Positions 42,541 through 55,200 are shown, counted from the stretch's first letter. The stretch is 64,000 nt of DNA from Cymodocea nodosa (GCA_036874045.1 CM072336.1:19897001-19961000), one strand, 5' to 3'. Notes: generated by a model from the sequence alone, not told the origin. Numbers and translations: made by a program.

Positions 42541-43944
42541 CTGTTTTAATGAAATTTTACAAAGTAATTTTTGAAAAAGATTCCTGTAAAATTATGGACA
42601 TGTCTATAAATGAAATTTTATTCACTACATATAAGAAAGGATCCGTTTGTATTCTGAATTTACCTTTTGATATTATTAAAGACAATGCTTGCTTAATTGC
42701 AAAATTAGATGAAGTAATTTTATGGCATAAAAGGCTAGGACACTCAAACTTAAAATTATTACAAAAGTTGTCTAAAAAGAATCTAGTTAGAGTTTTATCT
42801 AGTATTAAGTACTCGAAAGAGTTTGTGTGATACATGTCAACTAGGTAAATTACATAAAACATCCTTTAAAAGTTTAAATAAAATAACAAGCAAAAGAATA
42901 TTAGAACTAGTGCATATGGATTTATTTGGACCTACTAGGACTATCAGTCTAGGAGGTAAATATTATACTTTTGTACTAGTTGATGACTATTCTAGGTTTA
43001 CTTGGGTTTATTTTCTAGCTAATAAAACTGAAGTTTTTGAAACATTTAAGATATTCTGTAATAAAGTTCAAACTAAGAAAAATGTTAAAATTCAAAAACT
43101 TAGGAGTGATCCTGATACAGAATTTGATAATGATCAAATGGACACCTTTTGTGAAGAATTAGACATAGATCATATGTACTCATTTCTAAGAGCTCCTTCA
43201 CAAAATGAGATAGTAGAACATAAAAATAGATCACTTCAGGAAATGTCCAGAACCATGTTAAATGAAAATAAGTTACCCCTATCTCTCTAGGCAAAAGAAG
43301 TTCATACAGTATGTTATGTTATAAATAGAGTACATCTAAGACCAATTTTGGATAAAACTCCTTATGAGATATGGTATAATAGGGTTCCCAAAATAAGTTA
43401 TTTACAACCCTTTTGCTGCAAGTGTTTTATTTTAAACATTAAGAAACGTAGAGACAAATTTAACGCTAAATCAGATGAAGGTATTTTTGTTGGTTATTTC
43501 ATTAGAAATAAGGCATATAGAGTATATAATAAATCAACAAAAACCATTGAGGAAACCCCGCATGTGAAATTTCATGAAAATTCTCATTTAGATTTTAGGC
43601 ATGCTAAAAACTTTGATTCAGAAATTTTCCCAGAAATGGTACCAAATGATGTTGATAGAGAAATTGAGAGATTATCTGATAAAATAAGAAATATAAACTT
43701 AAATGATGAAGATTTAGAAGAAAATAATGTCATACCTATAGAAAATGTGGAACAACATAGAAATTGGCATTATGCTCCATCTCATCCTATTGATCAGATA
43801 ATAGGCGATCCTTGTCAAGGAGTTAAGACTAGGTCATTAGTAGTCAACATTTGTGGTGCTTATTCATTTGTTTCCTTACTAGAACTTAAGAAAATTGAAG
43901 ATGCCTTAGAAGATGAATTTTGGTATTTAGCTATGCAAGATTAG
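42541..43944 (+). pseudogene. Copia integrase, SIRE type
   Basis: HHCC region WHKRLGHSNLK and CDTCQLGKLHKTSF, core LVHMDLFGPTRTISLGGKYY, LVDDYSRFTWVYFLA, LRSDPDTEFDN, the PSQNEIVEHKNRSLQEM region, and tail KTPYEIWYNR, GYFIRNKAYRVYNKS. A damaged linker to RT runs to 43944. Broken in a few places. Confidence 0.88.
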
Positions 43945-45403
43945 CTAAATCAATTTATAAGAAATGAGGTATGAGATCTAATTCCACCACCTGAAAATCA
44001 GTCCATAATAGGAACAAGGTAGATATTTAGAAACAAAGTAGATTAGGATGGACATATAATTAAAAATAAAGCTAGGTTAATTGCTCAAGGTTACAAGCAA
44101 GAGGAATGAATTGACTATAATGAAATATTTGCTCCTATTGCTAGACTAGAATCAATATGAATTTTGTTAGCATATACTTGTTATATGGATTTCAAATTAT
44201 ATCAAATGGACGTTAAGACTGCTTTTTTAAATGGATATATAAAAGAAAAAGTTCATGTAAAACAACCTCTAGGTTTTGAAGATTCAAAATATCTCGAGTA
44301 TGTTTACAAGCTTAAAAAGGCATTATATGGCCTTAAACAAGCCCCTAGGTATTGGTATGAGAGATTATCTAAATTTCTTATGGAAAAAGGGTATTCTATG
44401 GGAAAGGCAGATCACACTCTTTTTATCAAGAAGGTCGAAAAAGATATATTGGTAGTTCAAATCTATGTAGATGACATTATATTTGGGGCAACAAATGATA
44501 AATTAGTTGAGTCTTTTTCGAATGACATGCCTAATCAATTTGAGATGAGTATGATGGGTGAACTATCATTTTTCCTAGGCTTACAAATTAAGCTATCAGA
44601 ACAGGGTACTTTTATTTCATAAGAAAAATATACTTGAGATTTATTAAAGAGGTTTGGATTAGACAACACTAAAACAAAGAACACACCAATGAGTACTATC
44701 ACTAAGTTGGATAAAGATGACTCTGGAAAAACTATAGATATAAAACAATATAGAAGTATGATTGGTTCATTACTTTATTTAATAGCTAGCCAACCAGATA
44801 TCATGTTTAGTGTGTGTACTTATGCTTGATATAAATCTAATCTTAAAGAATCACACCTACTTGCTGTTAAATGAATTTTTAAATATCTATTAGGAATCAT
44901 CAATTTCGGATTGTTTTACTTTAAACATAGTTCTTTAAATTTAATAGACTATAGTGATGCTGATTTCGTAGGATGTAAGTCTGAAAGAAAAAGCACTAGT
45001 GGCACTTGTCAATTATTAGGAAATTCTTTAATGTCATGGTTTAGCAAAAAGTAAAATTGTGTACAACTAAAGCTGAATATATAGCTGTTGCATTTTTCTG
45101 TGCACAAATCCTATGGATTAGACAAACTTTAAAAGATTTTAATTTAGCCTATGAACCAACTAAGATTTTTTGCGATAGTAGTTCTGCAATAAGTTTGTCT
45201 AAAAATCCTGTCTTACATTCACGAGCTAAACATATAGAAGTTTGACATCATTTTCTAAGGGATAATGTTATAAAAGGAAAAATAGTATTAAATTTTGTTC
45301 CTACCATAGAACAATTAGTAGATCTATTTACAAAACCATTAGATGAGAATACCTTTTCAAAATTACAATTAGAACTTGGTATCTATAGGTTATCTAATGT
45401 TTA
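43945..45403 (+). pseudogene. Copia RT and RNase H, SIRE type
   Basis: RT blocks: [38 protein letters not shown] and [18 protein letters not shown] (44164-44510). RNase [63 protein letters not shown] and KNPVLHSRAKHIEV. It ends near 45403 with LELGIYRLSNV-like sequence, the usual SIRE C-terminus. Broken in several places. Confidence 0.9.
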
Positions 45404-46292
45404 AATTATCCTATTCATTACATAATATTTTGGTTTGTTACAAAGTAGCTTTAGAATTTAATTTCTTTATTAAAAAAAACTCAAAATATCTATTTTAGAA
45501 TTATTATTTATTAGTAGTTAAGAATTTTTGAAATTCTAATTTTTATTTGAAGTCAATTTATTTAAGAAAAATTTAGAAAATGTTACTTATGGAAAGTTGA
45601 TTTGATTTAATATGAGTGCCAACTGTATTTTTGTTACTTATGTATACGCTATTATAAAGATTTTAACTAGAAAATATGTACCGTTTATTAAAGGAAAGTT
45701 ATTAATATACTATTGGAAAAATTAAGTCTTGTGGTTGCCTCATATTCAATTTACTATCTTGTTTTATTGTTTGTCTACAATTACTTGAGTAATTAAGTTC
45801 GTTGGGGGATCTTAATTCTTAGTCACTTGGACCAACTGGTTTGGGATGTGCTGACTGAAAACTCATTTTACAAGTAATTCAGATTCCTTTTAAAAAAAAA
45901 AAAAAAGTTACATGTTCTCATTTATCATTGAGTAACTAGTTATCTTTCCCCTAAGTAAGGGATTGTGATCACGTAAAAATATGATACTGTAGGAAGTAAT
46001 ACATAAAATATAAAAAAAGAGAGCAATGTGCTCAAGCTTAGTTTATTTTACAAGTATTATAATAATTTTGCTATAATCTGTGCATATAATCTTTGTTATT
46101 TTTCTTTGTTATTATCTATTCTTTACACATAATGTAATGCATTTATTTTCTTAAGTTTGTATACTCATTATTGAATTCTTTTAAGTTACCTGAAGGTATA
46201 TCTCTATGAATTTTCTTTAGTAAACTGAATAACATAAAAGTTAGAAAGTTTAAATTGTTAAATCTACTACTTATTTCTATATTTACATTAAA

Positions 46293-46323
<31 letters not shown>

Positions 46324-47276
46324 CAGAGACAGAGAGAGACAGAGAGAGAGAGAGATTCAAATCTATTGGGACTTGGCAACCTAGTTTAAGTACGTCATTT
46401 TGAACTTAAATGACAAATCTATTTAAGGCTTAGTAACCCACTTAAGTCAGCTATTTGGAATTTAATGACAAATCTATTAGGGTTTGACAACCTAATACTA
46501 AGTATGCCATAGTTTCTCTTTACTACATTTATGTAGGGGGAGCAAACAATGACAAACAATGGTAAATTTAATCAAATGTAAAAATACTAGGACTTATACT
46601 GATAAAAAGTTAGATTCATTTAGTTAGTTTAATATACAGTTATATATTTCACTTGAATTCATCTATTTTATCTCACATATCTATAACTAACCATTTGAGT
46701 TTTTCATATTGTTAAGTTTTTACTCTTCTACAAACTCGAATAGTTAGATTTCTCTCTGAGTTTCTATTTTAAATTCTTATATTTTATCTTTTTAAGAAAC
46801 TCGAATAGTTATACTTAAGTCTTTGACTTTTTCACATATCCATCTAAGAAACTCGAACAGTTAACTTAATATTATTATATTTTTATGAAAGACTTAAAAT
46901 ATGACAATAACTTTTCTAGTTTGTCGTATAGTTATGTGCTTTACTGCTTATAAAACTTGAATAGTTATCATAAGTCTTTGAGTTTTTTCATTTTTTTTAC
47001 TTAGCTAGTAGTTATTTTCTTTACATGAATAGTTACGCTAAGTCTTCTGCTTTTGTCAGTTGTAAAACTCGTATAGTTATTGTAAGCATTTGAGTTATCA
47101 GTAACGGATCTTATATTTATGATTTCAATGATTGAATCCATTTATAAACTTAAAGAGTTATAAATATTTTACTGACAACCTTTCGTGTTTCTACCTTGGT
47201 AAAACCCTAGTTTTACAATCTTTACTTCCACTAAGTTCTATAGTGAACAGCAAAGATTAATCGACAATGTTAGGAC
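45404..47276 (+). other. Noncoding region between pol and third ORF of the Copia
   Basis: No protein is recognisable. It holds a (TA)n-(GA)n microsatellite with GACAGAGA interruptions (46290-46353), a GTAGGGGGAGC purine tract at 46533, and from 46680 to 47165 about eight copies of AAACTCGAATAGTTA-type half-palindromes. The region before the third ORF therefore carries the same motif class as the LTR, as in the Athila element. Confidence 0.6.
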
Positions 47277-49884
47277 GTGGTAGAATGACAAAAGTGTAGA
47301 AAAGAGAGATGGAACTTCAAAAGATAGAAAGTGAGATCAACAACATTTACTCAAGGTATACTTTTTCTAATGAAGTACTACATGAAATTCGAAGAGTTGT
47401 TCAAGACGAGAAAAATTTTTGTTGGAAATTTATTCGAAATTATGCTGAAACATAGTTTAGACTACAATAGACCAAACTTTTCATGTTACAAATGTGGAAA
47501 AGAACATTACAACCTAACCCTGAGGTTGTTACACATTCTAGACAAGTACTTGAAAAATCGGTATTGTCTATTACTTATTATGGAAAAAAATGGGGACCAA
47601 TGATAGAAAATGCCAATAGGGAATTAGAATCTTTGTATTCCTAACATTATTTTCCCCTAACTATTTTAGATAAAATTCAAAAGTTTATTGATGAATAGAA
47701 AACTGTCATTTGGAAAATGGGCCTTCGAAGTGAAGGACAAAAAGTTTATCAACTAAAAATGGTAGAGGTTGAGAGCTTAAAACTCTATATTCTATTATTG
47801 CAACCTAGGTATCATGGTGAAGGACCGTCAAGACCATAGGTTCCTTTAACAAGAGAAATTAAGAAAACATTAGAATCTCCTGAACAACCTGAAACACTAC
47901 AGACATATAGTTAGAAAAAGAAGAAGACATTAGAATATTTTGGGCAAACTGCAGGTGTACAAGGCATATTGTAGCAAAGAGAAGAATTGTTGAAAAATGA
48001 AAAGCTATGTTTCATTGCACAAGCTGGATAGGATTTTGTTTCAAGAATCCCAACAAATGTGACAAATATCGGATTACAAGCATACACTTTAAGGTATTGT
48101 GTCACATTAGTACAAAATGTTTCTTTTAATACAATGGATAGTTTTTCACATCATGCTACAAGCCAACATTCTTTTCCTATGAAAAGAAAACTTGTAGGAA
48201 ATTTTGATGATATATATACAGATGATATCAATTTTGATGACATTTTTGAGGACATAGACACTAAGTCTATGAATTTTGAAGATATTTCATCTAAAGAGGA
48301 ATGTATAGATATTTTTTGTCCTTACTGTATCTCGGATAGAGATTTTTGATTTTTGGTATAGTTGCTTATACTACATTTTATACATGTGGTTATGTTTGTT
48401 ACAGTATATAGTATATTTGTTAATAAATGTATATAATCAACGAACTACACAGTTACAAATAGAATATGACATTGCTAATGTCTCAATTATAGAAATTTCA
48501 GAATGACCCTATTACATAAACAGATATAAAACATTCTTTCATACAAAGACAATTATTGTATAGACCAATTATAGAAATAAATGTTGCTAATAGACAGAAT
48601 AGTACATAGACTATTGATATTGATATGCTTTACGAAGATCAAACAAAGGAAACTCATTAGATTATTGATACAACAATAATAGATATTTCAAACATTTTTA
48701 CTAGTTTTGATAGAAATTCCACCAGTTCTAGAAGATTTGAAAATATCGATGTTGTTGATAATATTGAAACAAGTCTCAAGTTAGAAAATCATGACAAGAA
48801 AATACCTAATCCTAAACAGAATCTAGACGACAATACATTATTATAGTTCAAAAATAGCTCCTGTTATGAAAAATTTCAAACATATAAAACTTTTACAATA
48901 TTATATTCAAGACCAGTTAAGTTTGAAGGGATGGCGTATATACGAGAAATGTTTGAATTTCAAGGCTTGTTGACTCTACTTCCACAATAATCAGGCTATC
49001 TTGTTATACCAGAACTTGTAAATTGTTTCTACTCAAACTTAACAATGGAAGAAGGTATTCCTATTTCAAATATACAAGAATACGATATATATTTAACTCC
49101 AGAATTACTATATCAAGTACTTGGTCTGAAAAATGGAGTTAAATTATCAAAAAGAAAACAGATTTATCAATTGAGATGGGACATTAAAAGTTTAGCCAAA
49201 GATCCAACTACCAATAATCAAATGAGATTACTAAATGATTTAAATGGTCAAGCACATTTTATTGCAAAAATACTGCATGCTTCACTATTTCAGATGTTTG
49301 GTCATGGTGTAGAGGTTGGTAGATGCTGTCTTTATACTACATATGTATTAATTAACCATATACAAGTGAACTGGTATGGTATTTTTGTTTCTCATATCTT
49401 AAACTTGTAGAGTAAATTATTTTATGGTGATACACTTTTAAGAATTGTGGCAAGTCAAATAGATATTACACCTTGGCCACAGAAAAGATTAAAGTCAAGA
49501 TCTTTCTCTGCAAAAGAATTACAAAAATATTAGGAAGTAGATACACCTATAATTTGACAGCAACAATAAAAATAGGATCGACAAACTCAGTCACAATAAC
49601 AACAGCAACAGTCAACATAGTTTTCAAAACAACAACAACATACAATACATGAACAACATATAGGTATACATATAGATACAAATATAGGTATACATACAGA
49701 TACAAATACAAATATACATATAGATACACATACAGATTTACATACAGACATAAATATAGAATTTTTACAACAACTGTCACAAGTTTCACATTTAGATTTT
49801 GATCAAGCAATAATTGATTAGATCAATAGAGTAAGTACAGAAATTACAAGGCAAATTTTAGATACTCTGCTAAATATTTTTTGA
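47277..49884 (+). pseudogene. Copia third ORF, plant-transposon-protein-like domain
   Basis: Probable start 47277 (MLGRGRMTK). N-terminal helix KREMELQKIESEINNIYS; acidic middle with repeated FDDI/FEDI (48200-48290); C-terminal domain (48860-49530) with ILYSRPVKFEGM, FEFQGLL, LVNCFYSNL, YLTPELLYQVLGLKNG, LNDLNGQAHFIAKIL, TYVLINHIQVNWYGIFVS and KLFYGDTL. These blocks align in order with the Athila third ORF at 19832-22010. The tail is Gln-rich, then alternates Ile/Thr with Asp/His (49655-49760). No membrane segment is evident. Broken in many places. Confidence 0.75.
49655..49762 (+). repeat. ATACA/ATAGA-type minisatellite in the third ORF tail
   Basis: Repeats of ATACA, ATAGATACA and ATATAGGT encode alternating Ile/Thr and His/Asp/Asn (GIHIDTNIGIHTDT and on). 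It follows a CAA-rich, Gln-coding stretch (49560-49645). It is absent from the homologous Athila ORF. Confidence 0.65.
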
Positions 49885-50207
49885 AGACAAAGAGGCTTGT
49901 GATAATATAAATTATGTATTGCATGATTTATTTATTGTAATTTGTTACCGAAAATTACTTATGTAAAGCAATCGCATTATGTAAACTATTTACTGCATTT
50001 AATTTCATACACTTGTTTTTGATAATTTTTGTTTCAAATAATTTTATTTAAACAATTTATTCTTATCCATGAAATTTATGCATGATTTAAAAATTTTGAA
50101 CAATATATACTTAGCAAGTTTTTCTTCCTTACATTTTAATTACATTTTTATAATGCCAAAAAGGGGGAGAAGATAGATTATTTGACTTATTAGGTTTTGT
50201 CATCATC

Positions 50208-50221
50208 AAAAAGGAGGAGAT
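50208..50221 (+). other. Polypurine tract of the SIRE-type Copia
   Basis: AAAAAGGAGGAGAT directly precedes the LTR start TGTTAGG at 50222. A second, similar AAAAAGGGGGAGAAGAT lies at 50157. Both fit the SIRE-clade tract consensus. Confidence 0.8.
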
Positions 50222-52852
50222 TGTTAGGAATTTGTTTTGATGATAAATGCTTTATTAAAGTTTTTAAAGTTTCTAAGTATAATAGTCACGTAATTAAATG
50301 TTGACAAGTTATCAGAAAGTTTCATTTAAAATTTTGAATAGTTAACTTTCGGATAGTTAGATTTTCGAATAGTTAGAATTTCAGACAGTTAAACTTTCAG
50401 ATAGTTAACATTTTGATTTAGTCAAAGAGTTATGTTAAAAACTCGTATAGTTAAGTTATCTGCACATGTGTTTTTAATGTTTTAAGTTGTCATGTGTTTT
50501 TCATGTGCGTTTGGTAATGAAAATCGAAGAGTTAGATAACTATTCGAGTTTTTATATGCATGGATAGATAACTGTTTGAGTTTTATAAAATGACTAATGA
50601 ATAGATAAGTTTTCTTTGTTGAGTCACGTGTTTTGCAGGTGCAAAAACTCGAAGAGTTATAGATAAGTGTTCGAGTTTTTACAAAACTTAAAGGATAAGT
50701 ATTCAACTAAAGTGGTGACTTAGAAGATATTCTACAAATCTCTAAGAAGATAAAGTTTCGGTGAATCTGTTAGGATCGATAGGCTCACTAGAGGGGGGTG
50801 AATGGTGTGAGTGTGTAAATTTTAACTTAATCGATTGATTCAAGATTATCTGTGAGTTGAATTAATTTAAATGGATGCAAAATAGTAAATAGAAAGGAAC
50901 ACAAGACAATTTTTAGGTAGTTCACCAACTCGGCTAGTCCACTCCCAAGATTCACTTGGGCTCCACTAAGTATATAAATACTTACAACACTTGCTTTCAG
51001 GTTGAAGTAAGAACCAACACTTTGAGCTTTCAAGTTAAAGCTCAGCAACCAACCTTTCTTCGAGCTTTCAGGTTCAAGCTCTTAACCAACAACGAATTTT
51101 CAAGTTGAAACTCACAAACCAACAGTTTTAATCTTTGAAACAGAGTTTGAGTGTAGGGAGCTATTGTGCTGTAGTGAACTTTGAGGGTAATCTTGAATAT
51201 TGCAGGCTTGAGAGTTTATCTAGAATTTTTGAGTAGCTCATAGTATATGATGATCGTTGTATTAAACTTCCCTATACTTCTCATATTTATATCAAGAGGT
51301 ATAATGATCATATTCACTTCCAACGAATGTATTCTGTTGTACTTGTTGTGTATTCAGTCTCAAAAATAGTAAATTATTGTTCTGTCTACTGTCCAATATG
51401 TAACCTTCCGATTTCCTTTGACTTTCGGATGGTTAGTTGTGAACTCTCCGAAGAACAGCCGTAACTCATCAAAAATCCACTTAAGTCCTTTTGACTGTGT
51501 CACGTAGGATTTTAAGTTACACACGTGAAGAATCTTTAAGTTCAAATGGTTATGGATGTTAACTTACTGAAATTCTTCAACTTTCAGATAGTTAGCTACA
51601 GTAACCTTTTGAATCATCTTTTAAGCTTCCGACTATTTTCTTCTTATTTTTGCACGTGCAAAATAGAGTGACTTAAGTTTCGAATAGTTAAGTTTGTATC
51701 CTTCTGAAACTTCTCGATTTCTACACGTGTGAAATTCAATGACTTAAGTTTTAGATAGTTAGCCTTCCTAACTTTTTGATTTTCCTTGAGCTTCCAGATA
51801 ATTAGCCCCTTAACTCTCCGATCATTTAGCCAACTATTTTTAAAACCCTCTAAAGGTCTTGTATTTTTGGATAGTTAATTTTCTAACCATTTGAAGGTGA
51901 TTCTGCTGCTTAAAGCTAACTCATCGAATACTTAAGCCTAGTAACTCATCAAAATTCTATCTCTTCTAGATAGTTAAGCCTAGTAACCTTTCGATTTCCT
52001 TTTTATCACTTGCAGCAAATTCTGAACTAACTGTATCAACTTCTGCTCTTTTGCTAAACTATCTAAATTATGAAATACAATTTGTTTCCTCACATAGGTT
52101 TTTACATTATCAAAATACAAGGGTCCTAACAGAATCTACGAGTGGAAATCATGGAAATTCAAAATGATAGTGGAGAAAGTGGAAATTTCAAAATGATAGT
52201 GGACATAGTGGAAATTCAAAAACATAGTGGAAATTGTGGATAACTTGAATTTGAAATTAGTACGTGGATTATGGATTATGGTTGAAGTGGATGAACATGT
52301 TGAACGTGAAGTCAGAGTTCGACTACTAATAGAGAGTACGAGTTGCATTACATTTATCCTGATTCTAATCACAAACTGAAAGATCAAGTTTGAATATTCA
52401 ATCCCAAATCTCAAATATCAAATTTGAATATTCAACTACATATCAAATTCAGAAAAATTCTCCAACATCAGAAGGAGTTCGAAATTCCAAGCAATTTCAG
52501 AAAAAAGAGTTGCAAACGCAAGAAGTTTGGAAATTTGACAATTGGAAAAGAAGAGATACAGAAGTTAAGCAAAAAGAAGGAAATGAGCTATGTGCATAAA
52601 GATTAGGTTTTATACAATTTGAAATTAATTTTGAATAAGGACTTCATTTTCTATTTGAATTGTATATCGGACATTACTGTATCAAAACCGACAAGAAGAG
52701 AATTGAGCTAAAAAGATAGTGTAAATTCTTTCGTTAAAGTTTATAAAGAATAGAATTTTATTTATGAGTGTTTTGTGCTCTTGTTTTATACGCTGGTAAT
52801 TTTAATTACTAAAGACATAATTCACCCTCCCTCTTGTGATACAACGATCCTA
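50222..52852 (+). mobile_element. 3' LTR of the SIRE-type Copia, split by a solo LTR
   Basis: The LTR runs 50222-50767 and resumes at 52137 after the inserted LTR and its second GAATC, ending near ACAACGATCCTA at 52852; net length is about 1.26 kb. Its upstream part has a perfect-core palindrome TCGAAGAGTTA (50524-50534) and TAACTATTCGA (50537-50547), a compensated variant of the TCGGA/TCCGA type. The last bases merge into an RNase H scrap of another Copia. Confidence 0.75.
50768..52131 (-). mobile_element. Solo SIRE-type LTR (1364 bp)
   Basis: Bounded by TGTTAGG (50768) and CCTAACA (52131) and by a perfect 5-bp target duplication GAATC (50763-50767 and 52132-52136). On the minus strand it shows the palindrome field (51980-51380), TATA box (51291-51284) and hairpin ladder (about 51125-50940). 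No internal element sequence is present, so it is the product of LTR-LTR recombination. It is the same family as 1-1401 and 10370-11818. Confidence 0.93.
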
Positions 52853-53302
52853 TAGATGAGCTTGAAGTGCTTGGTTATACAGATGTAGATCTAGGTGGTG
52901 ACAAAGATGATGGGAAGTCCACTTGAGGATATGTTTTCATCTTTGGAGGTGTAGCTATATCTTAGGAAAGTAAGAAGTAAGGATGTGTAGTAAAATACAC
53001 ACAAAAAGATGAATATGTTGCCTATAGTGTAGTTGTGTCACATGCAGTTTGGATCAAGAGATTCATAAATGATTTGAATCTCAACTTATTTAATGGTCCA
53101 ACAGAAATGTATTATGATAATCAAGTGGCAATAAGTCTTGTATATAGTGGTGCAAATATAACAAAGGGACAACATATAAATATACATTATCACTATATTC
53201 ATGATATTATAGGAAAAGGGGAAATAAAATTAAGTTATATTTCTATAGAAGATATGATTGCTGATCCTTTAATAAAGTGTTAAAATTGTATGGACTTAAC
53301 AA
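52853..53302 (+). pseudogene. Copia RNase H fragment
   Basis: Sequence reads DELEVLGYTDVDLGGDKDDG, GYVFIFGGVAIS, YTQKDEYVAYSVVVSHAVWI, YDNQVAISLVYSGANITKGQ and ISIEDMIADPLIKC, the RNase H C-terminal blocks of a Copia different from the SIRE-type ones around it. It is a broken scrap between two LTRs. Confidence 0.85.
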
Positions 53303-54612
53303 AATAGGGTGAATGGTGAGAGTGTATATTTTTAAATCTAAATTGACTTAATTCAATTTTAATGAATGTGTAAGTAATGTATGAAATGATAATTAAAGTA
53401 GGATAGAATTAAAGCATGAAATAAAATCACATAGAGTAATTTTTAGGTGGTTCACCACTAATGGCTAGTCCACCTCCAACACACAGCTTGGGTTGCACAA
53501 AGTGTTTAAACACTTACAACATTTACTTTCATGTCAAAGCAAGAACTAACCTCTTGAGCTTCCAAGTGGAAACTCAACAACCAACACTTTGAGCTTTTAG
53601 GTCTAAGCTCTTAATCAACCTTGAGTTTTAAGGGATAAACTCATGAACCAACACCTTGAAGCTTTCAACTAGAGTTTATGTGTAAAGAGCTTTCTACACT
53701 TGAATGTGCTTGAGTATTCTTCAATTTTGCATTTACTGAATCTATATTGTTTCTATAATTTCTGTATAGCTCTATGTATGGGTGTATATGATAATCATTA
53801 TTGTTCTCTTTCACTTATTAATCATATTTATACTAAGAGGTATAACAATTATATTTCTTTTAACGGTATTTGTCCTTTTGTACTTACTAAGCAGTCAATC
53901 CCAAATATAGTAAGTTACCATTCAGTATAATTCAAATATATTGTATTCTTGAAACCTTCTGAAAATTTGACCAGTTGTCTTGAAACTATTCAAAAAACTC
54001 GAACAGTTATTCTAAAACTATTTGAAAAACTTGAATAGTTATTAGAAACTATCCAAAAACTCTAATAGTTATCCTTTTATGATTGTCACATGATCCTTTA
54101 AGTTCTGAACATGAGTTTTCTTAGTTTCAACAGTTTACTTGAAACCTTTCGAAAACTCGAACAATTATTTTGTAACTATCTGAAAAACTTGAACAGTTAT
54201 CTTGTAACTATCCAAAAAACTTGAACAATTATCCTTTTGTGCTTGTCACGTGATTCTTTAAGTTCTACATGTGACTCTTCTTAGTTTCAGACAGTTTACT
54301 TGAAATCCTTCAAAAACTTAAACAGTTATCTTGTAACTATTCGATTGACCTTTTTATCTTGTAGTTGTTTTGTAATTTGAAATTTGGACAGTTTAATTTG
54401 AAACCTTCCGAAAAGACTATGAAACCTTTCAACAAATTGTGAGACTATCCAATTTATTGTAACTCAATAATTTTTTTTAGTGTTTTTCTGAATTAGTATT
54501 CCTCTAACCTATTTGACCTTTGTTGGTCTTTTGGCATTTCATCCATACTTGTAAAATACATTTTAATACTTTATATAGATTTTTACATTATCAAAACATA
54601 AGGGTTCTAATA
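53303..54612 (-). mobile_element. SIRE-like LTR, diverged
   Basis: It begins with GGGTGAATGGTGAGAGTG (compare GGGGTGAATGGTG of the other LTRs) and ends GGGTTCTAATA, close to the CCTAACA end. On the minus strand it has the TATA box (53832-53825), a hairpin ladder (53660-53460: GAGTTT/AAACTC, GAGCTT/AAGCTC) and the palindrome field (54470-53930; AACTCGAACAGTTA type). Its right part lies within the 1.6-kb duplication. Confidence 0.75.
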
Positions 54613-55200
54613 AAATAGAATTCCAATAGAAAAATATTTTAAGTTTGTGAACTTAATGAGATTAAGGAATATTTTTATAGATAATAGAAATGAAGAACAT
54701 TCTCATGAATGGTGGAAGTGGAAGTTTGAAATTGTGATACCTACAAATAGTAGAAGCAGAGTGAAAATAAGAAATGCCTTATTGGATTTGATATATAAAT
54801 GAATATAATTGGTCTTTGTGATAAAGTGAGAGATGTTGAAATTGGTCAAAAAATCAAATTCAAGTTTGAATTTGAATTGCAAATTCTAATAGTTATCGAA
54901 AATTTAGGAAATAGTTAGAGGCAAAAATGGTAGAGATAATTGATCATTCAAATGACTATAAATAAAGATGATTTGAGAGATTAAAGGTACAATTAATTTT
55001 ACAGTCACTTGAAAAGATTCACCGTTGAAGCTCCAGATCATCTGGAAAAATCCAACAACATGTTCTACATCTTAATGAACATCCTTCATTCATCGCAATA
55101 GACCTGCCCTAATACCATCTTGAGTGTCACCAACGATTTAGAACCTATCTAATATTAAGGCAAGAAGAGAAACAACTCACGAAGAAGGATAACAGTCAAT
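53622..55200 (-). repeat. Near-identical 1.58-kb duplication, copy 1
   Basis: It equals 60023-61601 with a constant offset of 6401 bases, no length differences, and four substitutions that I can see, all in the first 320 bases. It covers the promoter and upstream part of the LTR at 53303-54612 and 0.6 kb beyond. The latter contains a primer-site-like TGGTATTAGGGCAGG (minus, 55117-55103). Its right end abuts the 3' flank of the GDSL gene. Confidence 0.9.

Larger units (their letters stand above)
41846..52852 (+). mobile_element. SIRE-type Ty1/copia element with third ORF, 5' end lost
   Basis: Plus-strand order: gag tail with zinc knuckle, protease, integrase, RT, RNase H (to 45403), noncoding region (45404-47276), third ORF (47277-49884), polypurine tract AAAAAGGAGGAGAT (50208-50221), 3' LTR from TGTTAGG at 50222 to about 52852. 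A solo LTR (50768-52131) interrupts that LTR. The left end is truncated in gag. A third ORF after RNase H is a hallmark of the SIRE/Maximus clade. Broken, with well over ten breaks. Confidence 0.85.

Noticed and set aside
46143-46379. Ser/Leu-rich 78-residue ORF on the minus strand
   Set aside because: It arises from translation of the (TA)n-(GA)n microsatellite at 46290-46353.
49547-49810. Leu/Tyr/Val-rich 87-residue minus-strand ORF resembling a membrane protein
   Set aside because: It is the antisense of the ATACA-type minisatellite in the third ORF tail.
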